Below are positions 6,144-14,967 of a stretch of 37,103 bases of DNA, one piece after another. The notes under the pieces were generated by a model. That model made no database searches. It saw only the letters and a program-made list of their open reading frames with translations, and was not told where the DNA came from. The stretch is taken from assembly GCA_039199225.1 (NCBI GenBank), contig JBCCSZ010000026.1, positions 1 through 37,103 of the forward strand, written 5' to 3'. Source of the DNA: JBCCSZ01 sp039199225. GTDB taxonomy: Bacteria; Bacteroidota; Bacteroidia; Chitinophagales; Saprospiraceae. Within the stretch, counting starts at the first letter, position 1, and each line of letters opens with the position of its first letter. The position numbers and the translations under genes were made by a program.

Positions 6144-8978
6144 ATGAAAAATTTTGCCTGCTTTATTTCAATTTTATGTACCCTTTTGATGACTCAACTT
6201 GCCAGTGCACATACTGGACATGTACACCCCAATTTACACGAAAAAGAACGTATGATCGACCCGGACTGCAGTGAACCCTACGACCGGAATCGCATTCGAA
6301 TTGTGAATGTCAATGCTCACTTTATACTAAGAGAATATCCAAGTATTCCTGGAAATTTTGCAGAAAATGATGATGGTGATGGCAATGTTGAAAAAGTGGA
6401 ATTAAACGGCTACGATTTTGCTCGAAGGGTCATCGAAAATGCCAATGACAACTGGTCAAAAAATTATCCGATGACGCTTTACCAAGGTCCGGATCGCCCA
6501 GAAGTAAAACCCAAAGGTGTTTACTTACAGTTAAATGGCGTATACTTCCACCGCGACGATGCTGCGTACAATGGGTATAAGCACCCTGCTGGTCCAAGTA
6601 ACCTGAGAGAAAAATTTGGTGAAAAAACGGGTAGCGAGATCAATATATTTTTTGTGGAAGATACCCATAAACCCGGCTTTTTGCGAGGCGTTGGCCCCAG
6701 AGGAGCCATTACTGTTGAAAATACCTGGTCGGATTATCAGAATCCCAATACTACGAATACCTTATTTACCTACGCACTTTTAGTCAATCACGAACTGGCA
6801 CATGGTTTTGGACTTGACCACACTTTTACCTGTGGAGAAAGTCAGTGTACCCACGAGATCGATGAAGCAAGCGAGTGCAATCCGCACCTCTACGACTATG
6901 TAAATGACGAATGGATTCGCGACCCTGTGACCAACGAACTCATCCCGGCAAATTGTGGCGAGGAGAGCATTCAATGTTACACCTGGACATCTGGCAGTAA
7001 TAATTTGATGAATTATGTAGCGGTGAGCAATTCTTTATCGCCTTGCCAGATCGACATCATTCACGGAACCCTTGTGGACCCTAACGACAATCTCCCCTTC
7101 GTAGAAGATTGTGCATTCACTTGCCAAACAACCGATTGTTGTGTGGAGGACATACCGAATTACAATTCCAATGATCCAGTGCCGGGTGTGAAAACGTGCC
7201 TGCCGCCTTGCTTACCTGCGAAAGCTTTCTTGGCACCCTTCCCTGCCCAGCTAGAGCTTTGTCGAACCGATGATCCCATTGATCTTTGGATTGATGCTAG
7301 AGGGAGTTGGAATGTCCACCAATTTACCATCAAAGTAGCGGAATTTGATCCGGATGGCTTATTCCTAGGCAACGAAACTTTTGGACCTTTTGACGGGCCT
7401 GGAAAATACATCAATGCTCGTACCGACCTAGGCGTTGATCTGAAATTCGGTTACACCTACAAAGTGACACTCAAAGTACAAAACGAATGTGGGGTGGAGG
7501 ATCAGACAAAGGAATCGACCACCATTCGCTTGGTCCCCATCAACTGCCCCGGTGCGCCCTGCGTGAGTTGTGTACCTCCGATTTTAAGTACTTTTAGTGT
7601 TTTGGAAAACGATAATCTTCGGGTTGCTTTTCAAAGTAATGAGCCTGTTCCCTCAGCAACCATCATCAAGTACCGTTGGAATTTTGGCGATGGCAACATC
7701 AGCGACGAAGCTTCGCCCATCCACCAGTATACAGCCCCCGGCAGCTACGTAGTCTGCCAGTCCGTTACAGATATTTCTGGTTGTTGTACAACGGTTTGCG
7801 ATTTCATCAGTGTTCAGACTTGCATGGCCATCAACGCTGGCTATTCTGCACAGATCAACGCATGTGGAGTCACTTTTACCGATCAAAGTAATGGCAGTCT
7901 AGGCAACGATATCACCAGCTGGACGCTTCGGCCAGGCGATGGCAATGTATTCACTGGCTCGGGAGTGTTTACATCTCTTATTCACAATTATGCGGTGGAT
8001 GGCATATACAATGCTTGCTTAACGGTTAAGGATGAAGATTTTTGTGAAGATACCTTTTGCAGTCCAATTCAGATTGACAATTGTCTGGCTGCCAATTGTG
8101 AAAGTACTAGCCCAAATGCTTCCTTCCAACCGCAATCAACGACGACTTTAGAGGAGAGATTTACGAACACTTCCTGGACCCATGGCGGATGTGAGATTGT
8201 CCGTAATACCTGGTATTTTGGGGATGGTACGAGTTGTGAGGAGGGAGATTGTCCTAGGTCTGGATTTTCCAACGATCTGATTTCGCATGTTTATGAAGCT
8301 CCCGGTACGTATGAGGTTTGTCTGTTGGTAGAAAACGATTGTGGCTGTACAGACATGCGGTGCCGAACGGTTGTGATAGAGCCTGCTCCTGACCCTGTAG
8401 ACTGTCAGCTGGAGATCAGTAGATTGTTCAGCGGCAGTCAGGAGAATTGTACTTGCAGTGGCATCTTCACCTTGGATGTTCAATATACTGCAAACCCCGA
8501 TGCTACCCCTGAATTTATCGAGTGGCGGGTCGTAAAGCCGGATGGTACTTTTGAGATTTTGACTAACCAGAATACTCTTACGGCATGTGGCGATGCGATC
8601 AATAGGGAAGTGAGCATTTGCTTGTTTGTACTCTTCGACGATGGCTGCACTGCATCAAGCTGTAAAGATTTTGACTTATGCACTTGGGCCAGTCGTACAG
8701 CGCCACCGACCCAAAGCCTGTTCTCTCTGTCTGACCGGATTCAAGTTTATCCCAATCCAACAAATCGACAGCTGTTGGTAGATGGCCGACGTCATCCACA
8801 GCGCCTCATCCAAATCGACCTTTTCGACTTGAAAGGACAAAAGCTGCGAAGCATCCGCCAGATTGAAAACGACCAAGCACTCATCTCAAAAGAGGCATTG
8901 GCAGCAGGAACCTACTTCCTGAAAATCCAACTCCAAAATGGTGAATCGCAAACCCGAAAAATTGTATTCACCGATTAA
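6144..8978 (+). CDS. Secreted metzincin metalloprotease with PKD domains and T9SS tail
   Basis: A 944-residue exported protein. Residues 1-22 are a signal peptide ending ASA. A protease domain follows: H216-E-x-x-H220-x-x-G-x-x-H226 (HELAHGFGLDH) and a Met-turn at about 289 (NNLMNY) define a metzincin, closest to pappalysin-type M43 enzymes. Many Cys residues after the zinc site suggest disulfides. Then come an immunoglobulin-like region (about 355-455) and three PKD-type domains, seen from YRWNFGDG, LRPGDG and WYFGDG with their following H.Y...G.Y strands. The last 75 residues are a type IX secretion sorting domain beginning IQVYPNPTN and ending KIVFTD. It is probably exported through the outer membrane and released or surface-bound to digest protein. 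Two hairpins abut the start codon. Specificity is unknown. Confidence 0.88.
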   Translation: MKNFACFISILCTLLMTQLASAHTGHVHPNLHEKERMIDPDCSEPYDRNRIRIVNVNAHFILREYPSIPGNFAENDDGDGNVEKVELNGYDFARRVIENANDNWSKNYPMTLYQGPDRPEVKPKGVYLQLNGVYFHRDDAAYNGYKHPAGPSNLREKFGEKTGSEINIFFVEDTHKPGFLRGVGPRGAITVENTWSDYQNPNTTNTLFTYALLVNHELAHGFGLDHTFTCGESQCTHEIDEASECNPHLYDYVNDEWIRDPVTNELIPANCGEESIQCYTWTSGSNNLMNYVAVSNSLSPCQIDIIHGTLVDPNDNLPFVEDCAFTCQTTDCCVEDIPNYNSNDPVPGVKTCLPPCLPAKAFLAPFPAQLELCRTDDPIDLWIDARGSWNVHQFTIKVAEFDPDGLFLGNETFGPFDGPGKYINARTDLGVDLKFGYTYKVTLKVQNECGVEDQTKESTTIRLVPINCPGAPCVSCVPPILSTFSVLENDNLRVAFQSNEPVPSATIIKYRWNFGDGNISDEASPIHQYTAPGSYVVCQSVTDISGCCTTVCDFISVQTCMAINAGYSAQINACGVTFTDQSNGSLGNDITSWTLRPGDGNVFTGSGVFTSLIHNYAVDGIYNACLTVKDEDFCEDTFCSPIQIDNCLAANCESTSPNASFQPQSTTTLEERFTNTSWTHGGCEIVRNTWYFGDGTSCEEGDCPRSGFSNDLISHVYEAPGTYEVCLLVENDCGCTDMRCRTVVIEPAPDPVDCQLEISRLFSGSQENCTCSGIFTLDVQYTANPDATPEFIEWRVVKPDGTFEILTNQNTLTACGDAINREVSICLFVLFDDGCTASSCKDFDLCTWASRTAPPTQSLFSLSDRIQVYPNPTNRQLLVDGRRHPQRLIQIDLFDLKGQKLRSIRQIENDQALISKEALAAGTYFLKIQLQNGESQTRKIVFTD

Positions 8979-9005
8979 TCCAATCTGAAATTCGCTACGT
9001 GCATA

Positions 9006-9036
9006 GAGAGGAATTGGTCGTCGATCAATTCCTCTC
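9006..9036. terminator. Strong hairpin between convergent genes
   Basis: GAGAGGAATTG (9006-9016) pairs perfectly with CAATTCCTCTC (9026-9036), and the inner bases can add GTC/GAT pairs, giving a stem of about 14 bp with a tiny loop. It lies between the stop of the protease gene and the stop of the WYL regulator gene on the other strand. There is no T-run on either side, so it may act as a shared 3'-end stabiliser or bidirectional terminator without a U-tract. Confidence 0.55.
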
Positions 9037-9043
9037 CTCTTCC

Positions 9044-10051
9044 TCAGTCCCCATACCCCTCCATCGCTAGCCCCAACCGCTTTTTAATCCGACTGCGCAG
9101 TCGCCGTGGTGCCAAAACCTCTACCCCTTCTCCATGTCCCAGCAGTATTTTCTCCAATTCAAAATTTGGAATAACCTTGATCTGAAAGGTCACAAAGCCA
9201 TTTTCCTGCTCCAAAATAATCTGAGATCGATGAAGGGGCTTACTGATAATATAGGGCGCTACATCTCGGTTGGCACGATAGACGACCGGAACCGCCCGCC
9301 CCCTAGAGACCGTTACGCCGACAACATCTTCAAAGTAGTGATCGAGGTCTATCCCATGGTGCTTGTGGTAAGGGACCTCAGAATCTTCGATGGCCTGGAT
9401 GCGGTCCAAAGCCAAATTGAGCATGTTGGATTGCTTGTCGCGCAAGCCCAAGACAAACCAGCGATTGCGATATTCCTTGAGCTTGTAGGGATGAAAGTCA
9501 AATTGATTGGGCTTTTGTGCTTTGTATGATTGATAGGTGATGCGCTGGGATTTTTCATGGAGAATGGCCTGATAAATGACATCCAAATATTCCAGCCCGC
9601 GCAGGTGTTCATTTTTCTCAAATTCAATGATCGGACTTTGCTGCCGCCCCTCTGAAATGATCTTGTCTTCCAAACGTTGTACCATGCCCTCCATTTGGTC
9701 GAAATGTGAGAAGCCCTTGAATTGCTTCAAGATGGACAGGGCCTCGTTGAGCCGCTTGAGGTCTTCATTGGACAAAGGTGTATTCGAAATGCTGTAGTCT
9801 GGATCGGAATAGGTGTAGTACTTTTTTTCTTCGACAACAATCGGTGCATTGTAGCCCAGTTTATCGGATCGCATCAATTGAATATCGGCCTGAATGCTGC
9901 GCTTGCTGATGCCTTTCTGAATACCTTCATATTCATAGAGCGCCTCCCCACAAGCCTCGATGAGGTCCTCCAAGGTCCATTTGCGAAATCTATTTTGCAA
10001 GCATTTATCAATGGTGCGGTAGCGGAGCAGGGCATTCTTATTTTTCGGCAT
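9044..10051 (-). CDS. WYL-domain transcriptional regulator
   Basis: A 335-residue regulator. The frame runs to 10087, but the ATG at 10051 (MPKNKNALLRYRTIDKCLQNR) matches the usual start of this family. Residues 1-80 form a winged helix with the typical LRYRTIDKCL and SKRSIQADIQLMR recognition region. Residues about 160-240 are the WYL domain, with RITYQSYK, DFHPYKLKEYRNRWFVLGL (the WYL triad reads WFV), and a WCX-like C-terminal extension (ILLGHGEGVEVLAP). WYL proteins sense ligands, in some cases nucleic acids, and control stress or defence genes. It is divergent from the Hen1-Pnkp operon with only 105 bp between starts, so it is the natural candidate to regulate that RNA repair cassette (inference). 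Confidence 0.85.
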   Translation of the reverse strand: MPKNKNALLRYRTIDKCLQNRFRKWTLEDLIEACGEALYEYEGIQKGISKRSIQADIQLMRSDKLGYNAPIVVEEKKYYTYSDPDYSISNTPLSNEDLKRLNEALSILKQFKGFSHFDQMEGMVQRLEDKIISEGRQQSPIIEFEKNEHLRGLEYLDVIYQAILHEKSQRITYQSYKAQKPNQFDFHPYKLKEYRNRWFVLGLRDKQSNMLNLALDRIQAIEDSEVPYHKHHGIDLDHYFEDVVGVTVSRGRAVPVVYRANRDVAPYIISKPLHRSQIILEQENGFVTFQIKVIPNFELEKILLGHGEGVEVLAPRRLRSRIKKRLGLAMEGYGD

Positions 10052-10156
10052 GGCAGAATTTTTATTACAAAAGAAATAATTTCTCAAAATGTACGCAAGA
10101 AAACTGCGCAGATGGCTGCCAACTTTGCTTTGAAAGTAGAAAATTGATACAAAATC

Positions 10157-11590
10157 ATGTTATTACAAATCACAACAACGCATCGACCCGCTACCGACCT
10201 TGGCTACTTGCTCGGCAAACATCCGGACCGCCACCAAAGTAGGGAACTAGCCTTTGGTACAGCACATATCTTCTATCCCGAAGCAAGCCCGGACCGTTGC
10301 ACAGCTGTATTGATGTTGGAGATGAACGCTGTAGCACTCAGTCGCCGCATGCGCAAACAAAACAAAGGGAGTGACCTGCTAGAGCATTATGTGAATGATC
10401 GTCCTTACGTTGCTTCCTCTTTTCTCAGCTCTGCCATTTCTAGGGTATTTGGCAGTGCGCTCAATGGGACTTGCAAGGACCGCTCAGCTTTGGTAGACCA
10501 AGCATTGCCGCTGGAAGCTCGTCTGCCTACAATCGTTTCCAAAGGAGGAGAAGCCCTGATCCGACAGCTTTTTGAACCACTTGGCTACGAGCTAGAACTG
10601 ACAGCCTATCCACTGGACCCTCACTTCCTGGAATGGGGCGAAAGTCCTTATTTTTCTTTGGTGCTGCGCCACAAAATCACGCTGAAGGAATTGCTCAACC
10701 ACCTCTTTGTTCTCATTCCGGTTTTGGACAACAACAAGCATTATTTCGTAGGTGAGATGGAAATTGGGAAGCTTGAGCGGCATGCGATCACCTGGTTGAA
10801 TGGCCATCCGGCACAAGAACTGATCGTGCGTAGGTATCTGAAGTACAAAAAGAGCTATGCCCGGAAGTTCAAGGAAAAAATGGATGAGCGGGAAAGTACG
10901 GACGCAGAAACTGCATTGGACAATACGCTTCCAGAAGAAAAGATCGAAAAGACGATGAACCTGCACGAATTGCGTTTGCAAAAAGTGGTGGAAGTCCTCA
11001 AAAATACTGGTGCCAGTACGGTGGTCGATCTTGGATGTGGGGGCGGAAAATTGTTGAAACATTTGATTCGCGTACCTCAATTCAAAAAAATCGTAGGCAT
11101 GGATGTGTCTCACCGCTCCCTGGAAGTGGCCCATTCACGCCTCTATCTCAGAGACGCCTCTCCGGCCAAGAAAGCCCGCATTCAATTGATTCATGGATCG
11201 CTCACCTACCGCGACGATCGCCTGGCAAACTTTGAGGCAGCCGCTTTGGTTGAAGTCATCGAACACCTGGATGCTGAAAGACTGGAAGCCCTGGAACGCA
11301 ATATCTTTCAATACGCCCGACCTCGCACCTTGGTGCTCACAACACCCAATCGGGAATACAATGTCCTCTTTGAAAACATGCCACAAGATCGCCTTCGGCA
11401 TGCGGACCATCGATTTGAGTGGACACGCTCCGAACTGCAGCAGTGGGCCAACCGCGTAGCAGAGCGCTACGGCTATCAAGTCGCTTTTGCATGCATCGGA
11501 CCGGCGCACGAGACGCACGGAAGCCCTTCGCAGATGGCGGTCTTTTCCCTCAAAGATGCGCTTGAGTCAACCCTTTCTCCACAACTGTAA
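10157..11590 (+). CDS. hen1: 3'-terminal RNA ribose 2'-O-methyltransferase Hen1
   Basis: A 477-residue bacterial Hen1. The N-terminal half (1-250) is the Hen1-specific module that activates and supports the partner ligase. The C-terminal half is a SAM methyltransferase with VVDLGCGGG at 289-297, and metal-binding E366, E369, H370 (EVIEH) and H418 (DHRFEW). These positions and D291 are numbered as I recall for the characterised Clostridium thermocellum enzyme. The enzyme methylates the 2'-OH at the 3' end of cleaved RNA before ligation, so that the repaired RNA resists renewed cutting by the same ribotoxin. It is followed 11 bp later by Pnkp, the standard partner, with AAGGAT before the Pnkp start. 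Confidence 0.95.
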   Translation: MLLQITTTHRPATDLGYLLGKHPDRHQSRELAFGTAHIFYPEASPDRCTAVLMLEMNAVALSRRMRKQNKGSDLLEHYVNDRPYVASSFLSSAISRVFGSALNGTCKDRSALVDQALPLEARLPTIVSKGGEALIRQLFEPLGYELELTAYPLDPHFLEWGESPYFSLVLRHKITLKELLNHLFVLIPVLDNNKHYFVGEMEIGKLERHAITWLNGHPAQELIVRRYLKYKKSYARKFKEKMDERESTDAETALDNTLPEEKIEKTMNLHELRLQKVVEVLKNTGASTVVDLGCGGGKLLKHLIRVPQFKKIVGMDVSHRSLEVAHSRLYLRDASPAKKARIQLIHGSLTYRDDRLANFEAAALVEVIEHLDAERLEALERNIFQYARPRTLVLTTPNREYNVLFENMPQDRLRHADHRFEWTRSELQQWANRVAERYGYQVAFACIGPAHETHGSPSQMAVFSLKDALESTLSPQL

Positions 11591-11601
11591 ATTCAAGGAT
11601 C

Positions 11602-14151
11602 ATGCAAATCAATATACCAGAGTTGTCACTCGTCGTTTTGGTCGGTACTTCCTCTTCTGGAAAATCGACTTTTGCTCACAAGCACTTTAAAGCCACAGAG
11701 ATTATTTCTTCAGACTATTGTCGGGCGCTGGTCTCGGACGATGAAAACAGCTTACATGCCAATAAGGATACCTTCGAACTGTTGCACTACATCCTTCGGA
11801 AGCGCCTCAAAAATGGCCTGCTAACGGTTGTGGATGCGACCAATGTGCAAATGGAAGCCCGCAGAGCGCTGGTGCAAATCGCTCGGGAGTATCATTGTTT
11901 GCCTGTGGCTGTTGTTCTCAACACACCCTTAGATGTCTGTCGGAAGCGTTCGGAGGAGCGCCCCGACCGTCACCTGCCTCGACACGTTATTCCCAATCAA
12001 TATCGCCAAATGAAGCGCAGCTTGCGACGGTTGAAAAAGGAAGGCTTTCGGTATTGTTTTGAGCTCAAAAAGCCCGAAGAGGCCGATGCAGCTGTTGTAA
12101 CCCGTGAAAAGCTATGGAACAACAAAAAGGAGTTGTGTGGTCCTTTCGATCTCATTGGAGATGTTCACGGCTGCTTCAAGGAGTTGCGCAAGCTGCTCGC
12201 CAAGCTCGGCTACAAAGTCGTACGCCATCGCGATCGAAGCCGCAATTTTGGATATACGGTCAAAGCTCCCGAGGGGCGCAAGGCTGTTTTTGTTGGCGAC
12301 TTGGTAGACCGTGGGCCGGCTTCCAACGAAGTGCTGCGCTTGGTCATGTCGATGACACAGGCTGGCACGGCTCTCTGTGTTTGTGGAAACCACGATGCCA
12401 AATTGCTGAAGAAGCTGGAAGGTAAAAAAGTAATGCTCAACCACGGATTGGCAGAGACCATGGAGCAATTAGCCGACGAGCCGGAAGACTTTATCCAGGC
12501 TACAAAGCTTTTTCTCAGAGGGCTCATCAGTCACTATGTTTTGGACAATGGCCGATTGGTTGTGGCGCATGCTGGCCTGCGAGAAGACATGCAGGGGCGT
12601 GGGTCAGGAGCTGTTCGCGCTTTCTGTCTCTACGGAGAAACAACGGGCGAGATCGATGAATTTGGTCTGCCAGTCCGGCACAACTGGGCGACTGAATATG
12701 AAGGACGGGCGCAGGTGGTCTTTGGCCATACCCCCGTTCCCGAGGCGCTTTGGTTCAACAAGACCATCGATATTGACACGGGTTGTGTGTTTGGTGGAAA
12801 GTTGACGGCTCTGCGCTATCCCGAGCGGGTGTTGGTGGATGTTCCAGCCGAAAAAGTCTATGCAGCGCCTTCCAGACCCATTGGAGAGAAGGTGGTGACA
12901 AGTCCAACAGATGGTGCGCTGAATTTGGCAGACGTCAGTGGAAAACTAAACATCACAACGCGCCTGCGTTCCAACATCAGCATCCAGCAATCTCGTACGA
13001 TTGCCGCCCTGGAAACCATGAGCCGATTTGCTGTTGACCCACGCTGGCTGATTTATCTGCCGCCGACGATGTCGCCTCCGGCTACCAGTGAGCTGCCGGA
13101 TTTCTTGGAGCATCCAACAGAAGCATTCGACTACTTCCGCAAGGAGGGCATCCGTCAGGTGGTTTGCCAGGAGAAGCATATGGGGTCCAGAGCCATTGTG
13201 GTTATCGGAAAGGATGCAGCAGCCATTGACCGTCGGTTTGGGATGCAAAATGCTGGTATTGGAAGGATTTACACCCGAACAGGTCGCGCTTTTTTTGAAG
13301 ACAAGGAAACCGAGCAAGCACTTTTGGAGGTCTTGAGCGATGCCTTGGAAACAGCGGGTTTTTGGACGGATTTCCAGACAGACTGGGCGGCTTTCGATTG
13401 CGAACTCATGCCTTGGTCAGCCAAGGCCCGCGCGCTCATCAAAGAGCAGTACGCTGCCGTCGGCTGTGCCGGTCGGATTGCCCTACAGCATCAACTGGAA
13501 GCATTGGAAAAGGCATCTAGTCGCTTGGATGTGAAAGGGCTGTTGATGCAAACATCGGAAAAGTTACTGGCTGTACAGCAGTTCGGTGAAGCCTACCGGC
13601 CATATTGCTGGAAGGTTAACGGTTTGTCAGACTACAAGTTGGCTCCTTTTCAACTGTTGGCAACAGAGGGCGCAGTTCATGTAGACAAAAGCCACCTTTG
13701 GCAAATGGAAACCCTGCATGCGATCTGTGCGGCCTCTCCACAAATTTTGCTGGCGACTAATTATCGCTTGGTAGATTTGGATGATGCACACACCATAAGC
13801 GAGGCGACCCAGTGGTGGCTGGACCGAACAGCTGCCGGAGGGGAGGGGATGGTCGTAAAACCGTTAGAAGCCATAGTCAAAGGGGCAAAAGGACTGATTC
13901 AACCGGCGATTAAATGCCGGGGGAAGGAATACTTGAGAATCATTTACGGTCCGGACTACGATCGGCCTGATAACCTGGAAATGCTCAAAAAGCGGGGATT
14001 GTCTGCAAAGCGAGCCTTGGCCTTGAAGGAATTCGCCTTGGGCATCGAGGCTTTGGAGCGCTTTATTCGAAAAGACCCCTTTCGGAAAGTACACGAATGT
14101 GTATTCGGCGTGCTGGCTCTGGAAAGCGAAGGGGTCGATCCGAGGCTGTAG
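11602..14151 (+). CDS. pnkp: Polynucleotide kinase-phosphatase-ligase Pnkp
   Basis: An 849-residue three-domain RNA repair enzyme. Kinase (1-170): P-loop GTSSSGKST with K21-S22, and D38. Phosphatase of the calcineurin type (about 180-420): D187 and H189 (GDVHG), D233-x-x-D236-R237 (GDLVDRG), N263-H264 (GNHD), H323 (AHAGL) and H376 (GHTP). Ligase (about 470-849): adenylation motif EKHMGSR with K525 as nucleophile and GEGMVVKP as motif IV. Kinase and phosphatase residues occur at the numbers I recall for the C. thermocellum enzyme, so the protein is complete. It heals 2',3'-cyclic phosphate and 5'-OH ends and, with Hen1, seals RNA broken by ribotoxins such as anticodon nucleases. Length fits the family. 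Confidence 0.95.
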   Translation: MQINIPELSLVVLVGTSSSGKSTFAHKHFKATEIISSDYCRALVSDDENSLHANKDTFELLHYILRKRLKNGLLTVVDATNVQMEARRALVQIAREYHCLPVAVVLNTPLDVCRKRSEERPDRHLPRHVIPNQYRQMKRSLRRLKKEGFRYCFELKKPEEADAAVVTREKLWNNKKELCGPFDLIGDVHGCFKELRKLLAKLGYKVVRHRDRSRNFGYTVKAPEGRKAVFVGDLVDRGPASNEVLRLVMSMTQAGTALCVCGNHDAKLLKKLEGKKVMLNHGLAETMEQLADEPEDFIQATKLFLRGLISHYVLDNGRLVVAHAGLREDMQGRGSGAVRAFCLYGETTGEIDEFGLPVRHNWATEYEGRAQVVFGHTPVPEALWFNKTIDIDTGCVFGGKLTALRYPERVLVDVPAEKVYAAPSRPIGEKVVTSPTDGALNLADVSGKLNITTRLRSNISIQQSRTIAALETMSRFAVDPRWLIYLPPTMSPPATSELPDFLEHPTEAFDYFRKEGIRQVVCQEKHMGSRAIVVIGKDAAAIDRRFGMQNAGIGRIYTRTGRAFFEDKETEQALLEVLSDALETAGFWTDFQTDWAAFDCELMPWSAKARALIKEQYAAVGCAGRIALQHQLEALEKASSRLDVKGLLMQTSEKLLAVQQFGEAYRPYCWKVNGLSDYKLAPFQLLATEGAVHVDKSHLWQMETLHAICAASPQILLATNYRLVDLDDAHTISEATQWWLDRTAAGGEGMVVKPLEAIVKGAKGLIQPAIKCRGKEYLRIIYGPDYDRPDNLEMLKKRGLSAKRALALKEFALGIEALERFIRKDPFRKVHECVFGVLALESEGVDPRL

Positions 14152-14161
14152 GCGGTTGTGC

Positions 14162-14192
14162 TTGAATTTTAAGCAAAGAATGTGCAATTTTG
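14162..14192 (+). promoter_or_regulatory. Candidate Bacteroidota promoter for the TonB-C gene
   Basis: TTG at 14162-14164 is followed after 20 bp by CAATTTTG at 14185-14192, close to the Bacteroidota -33 TTTG / -7 TANNTTTG pattern. The start codon lies 34 bp further. The same 8-mer CAATTTTG occurs at 36033-36040 in front of the DUF1330 gene. Only the spacing and sequence support this. Confidence 0.35.
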
Positions 14193-14225
14193 ACCTTCTG
14201 AAAAGATGCAACAAAATCATAAGCC

Positions 14226-14867
14226 ATGAAACGCAACTTAGTATTTGTACTCTGCTGCCTGTTCTCCTTCGGACTATTTGGTCAAAAGCTCAAGACTGTA
14301 AAAAAGAACTTTCGTTCTGCCTTCCCGGCCAAAGAAATTTACCAGGTACTGAAAAGTGATAAATCGGTGCGCCATGGAAGCTATGCCTTAAAGAACAGCT
14401 CCCATACCATCTTGGAGGGGCAATATATCGACAATGAAGCTTCTGGCATTTGGACTTGCTATGCTTCCAAAGAGGAGGTCTACTACAAGTACGATTACGA
14501 TCACGACAGCCTGGTTTATTTTTCGCCGGATCGATTGGAAGATTTTGTTGACCCCAAGTTCGATACTCCCGCTGTATTCACATATGGCTACATCGACCTG
14601 CTGAGCCAGCTGTATTCCAATCTCAAGTATCCGGCTGAGGCTTATAATAAAGGCATCAGTGGTACGGTCTTTTTAGAACTCACGCTGGGCAAGGATGGAC
14701 GCATCGGAGGGGCCGAAGTCCGCAGTAGTAGCAGCGAATTGCTGGAAGAGGCTGCCCTTCAATCCATAGAGGCGATTCAGACAAAGGTGCGTTTTATGGC
14801 TGCGAGCCAGAATGGCGAAAAAGTCGATGCGGTTATTTTGCTACCCGTAAAGTTCAAGCAAGCCTAG
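14226..14867 (+). CDS. Exported protein with TonB C-terminal domain
   Basis: A 213-residue protein with a cleavable signal peptide (MKRNLVFVLCCLFSFGLFG, then QK). Residues about 50-110 contain a MORN_2-like piece (ILEGQYIDNEASGIWTCY) as found in many Bacteroidota TonB-like proteins. Residues about 130-212 are a TonB_C fold: LKYPAEAYNKGISGTVFLE, GKDGRIGGAEVR, and the closing DAVILLPVKFKQA. There is no stable transmembrane anchor and no Pro-rich periplasmic spanner, so it is unlikely to be a classic energy transducer; it may bind periplasmic or outer-membrane partners. It sits between the Pnkp gene and the M48 protease gene. Confidence 0.8.
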   Translation: MKRNLVFVLCCLFSFGLFGQKLKTVKKNFRSAFPAKEIYQVLKSDKSVRHGSYALKNSSHTILEGQYIDNEASGIWTCYASKEEVYYKYDYDHDSLVYFSPDRLEDFVDPKFDTPAVFTYGYIDLLSQLYSNLKYPAEAYNKGISGTVFLELTLGKDGRIGGAEVRSSSSELLEEAALQSIEAIQTKVRFMAASQNGEKVDAVILLPVKFKQA

Positions 14868-14967
14868 AAATGCAATCGTAGTTTTGGCCCGAAATTTTCG
14901 GATTCGAGGAAAGAATGGATACGTTCTTTCAATTAATCAAAGCAACTTAAATCAAAGAATATAAAAT

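Noticed and set aside
14888..14905. Short palindrome around CCGAAATTTTCGG upstream of the M48 gene
   Set aside because: Too short and isolated, without T-run or second copy; not enough for a site or terminator.
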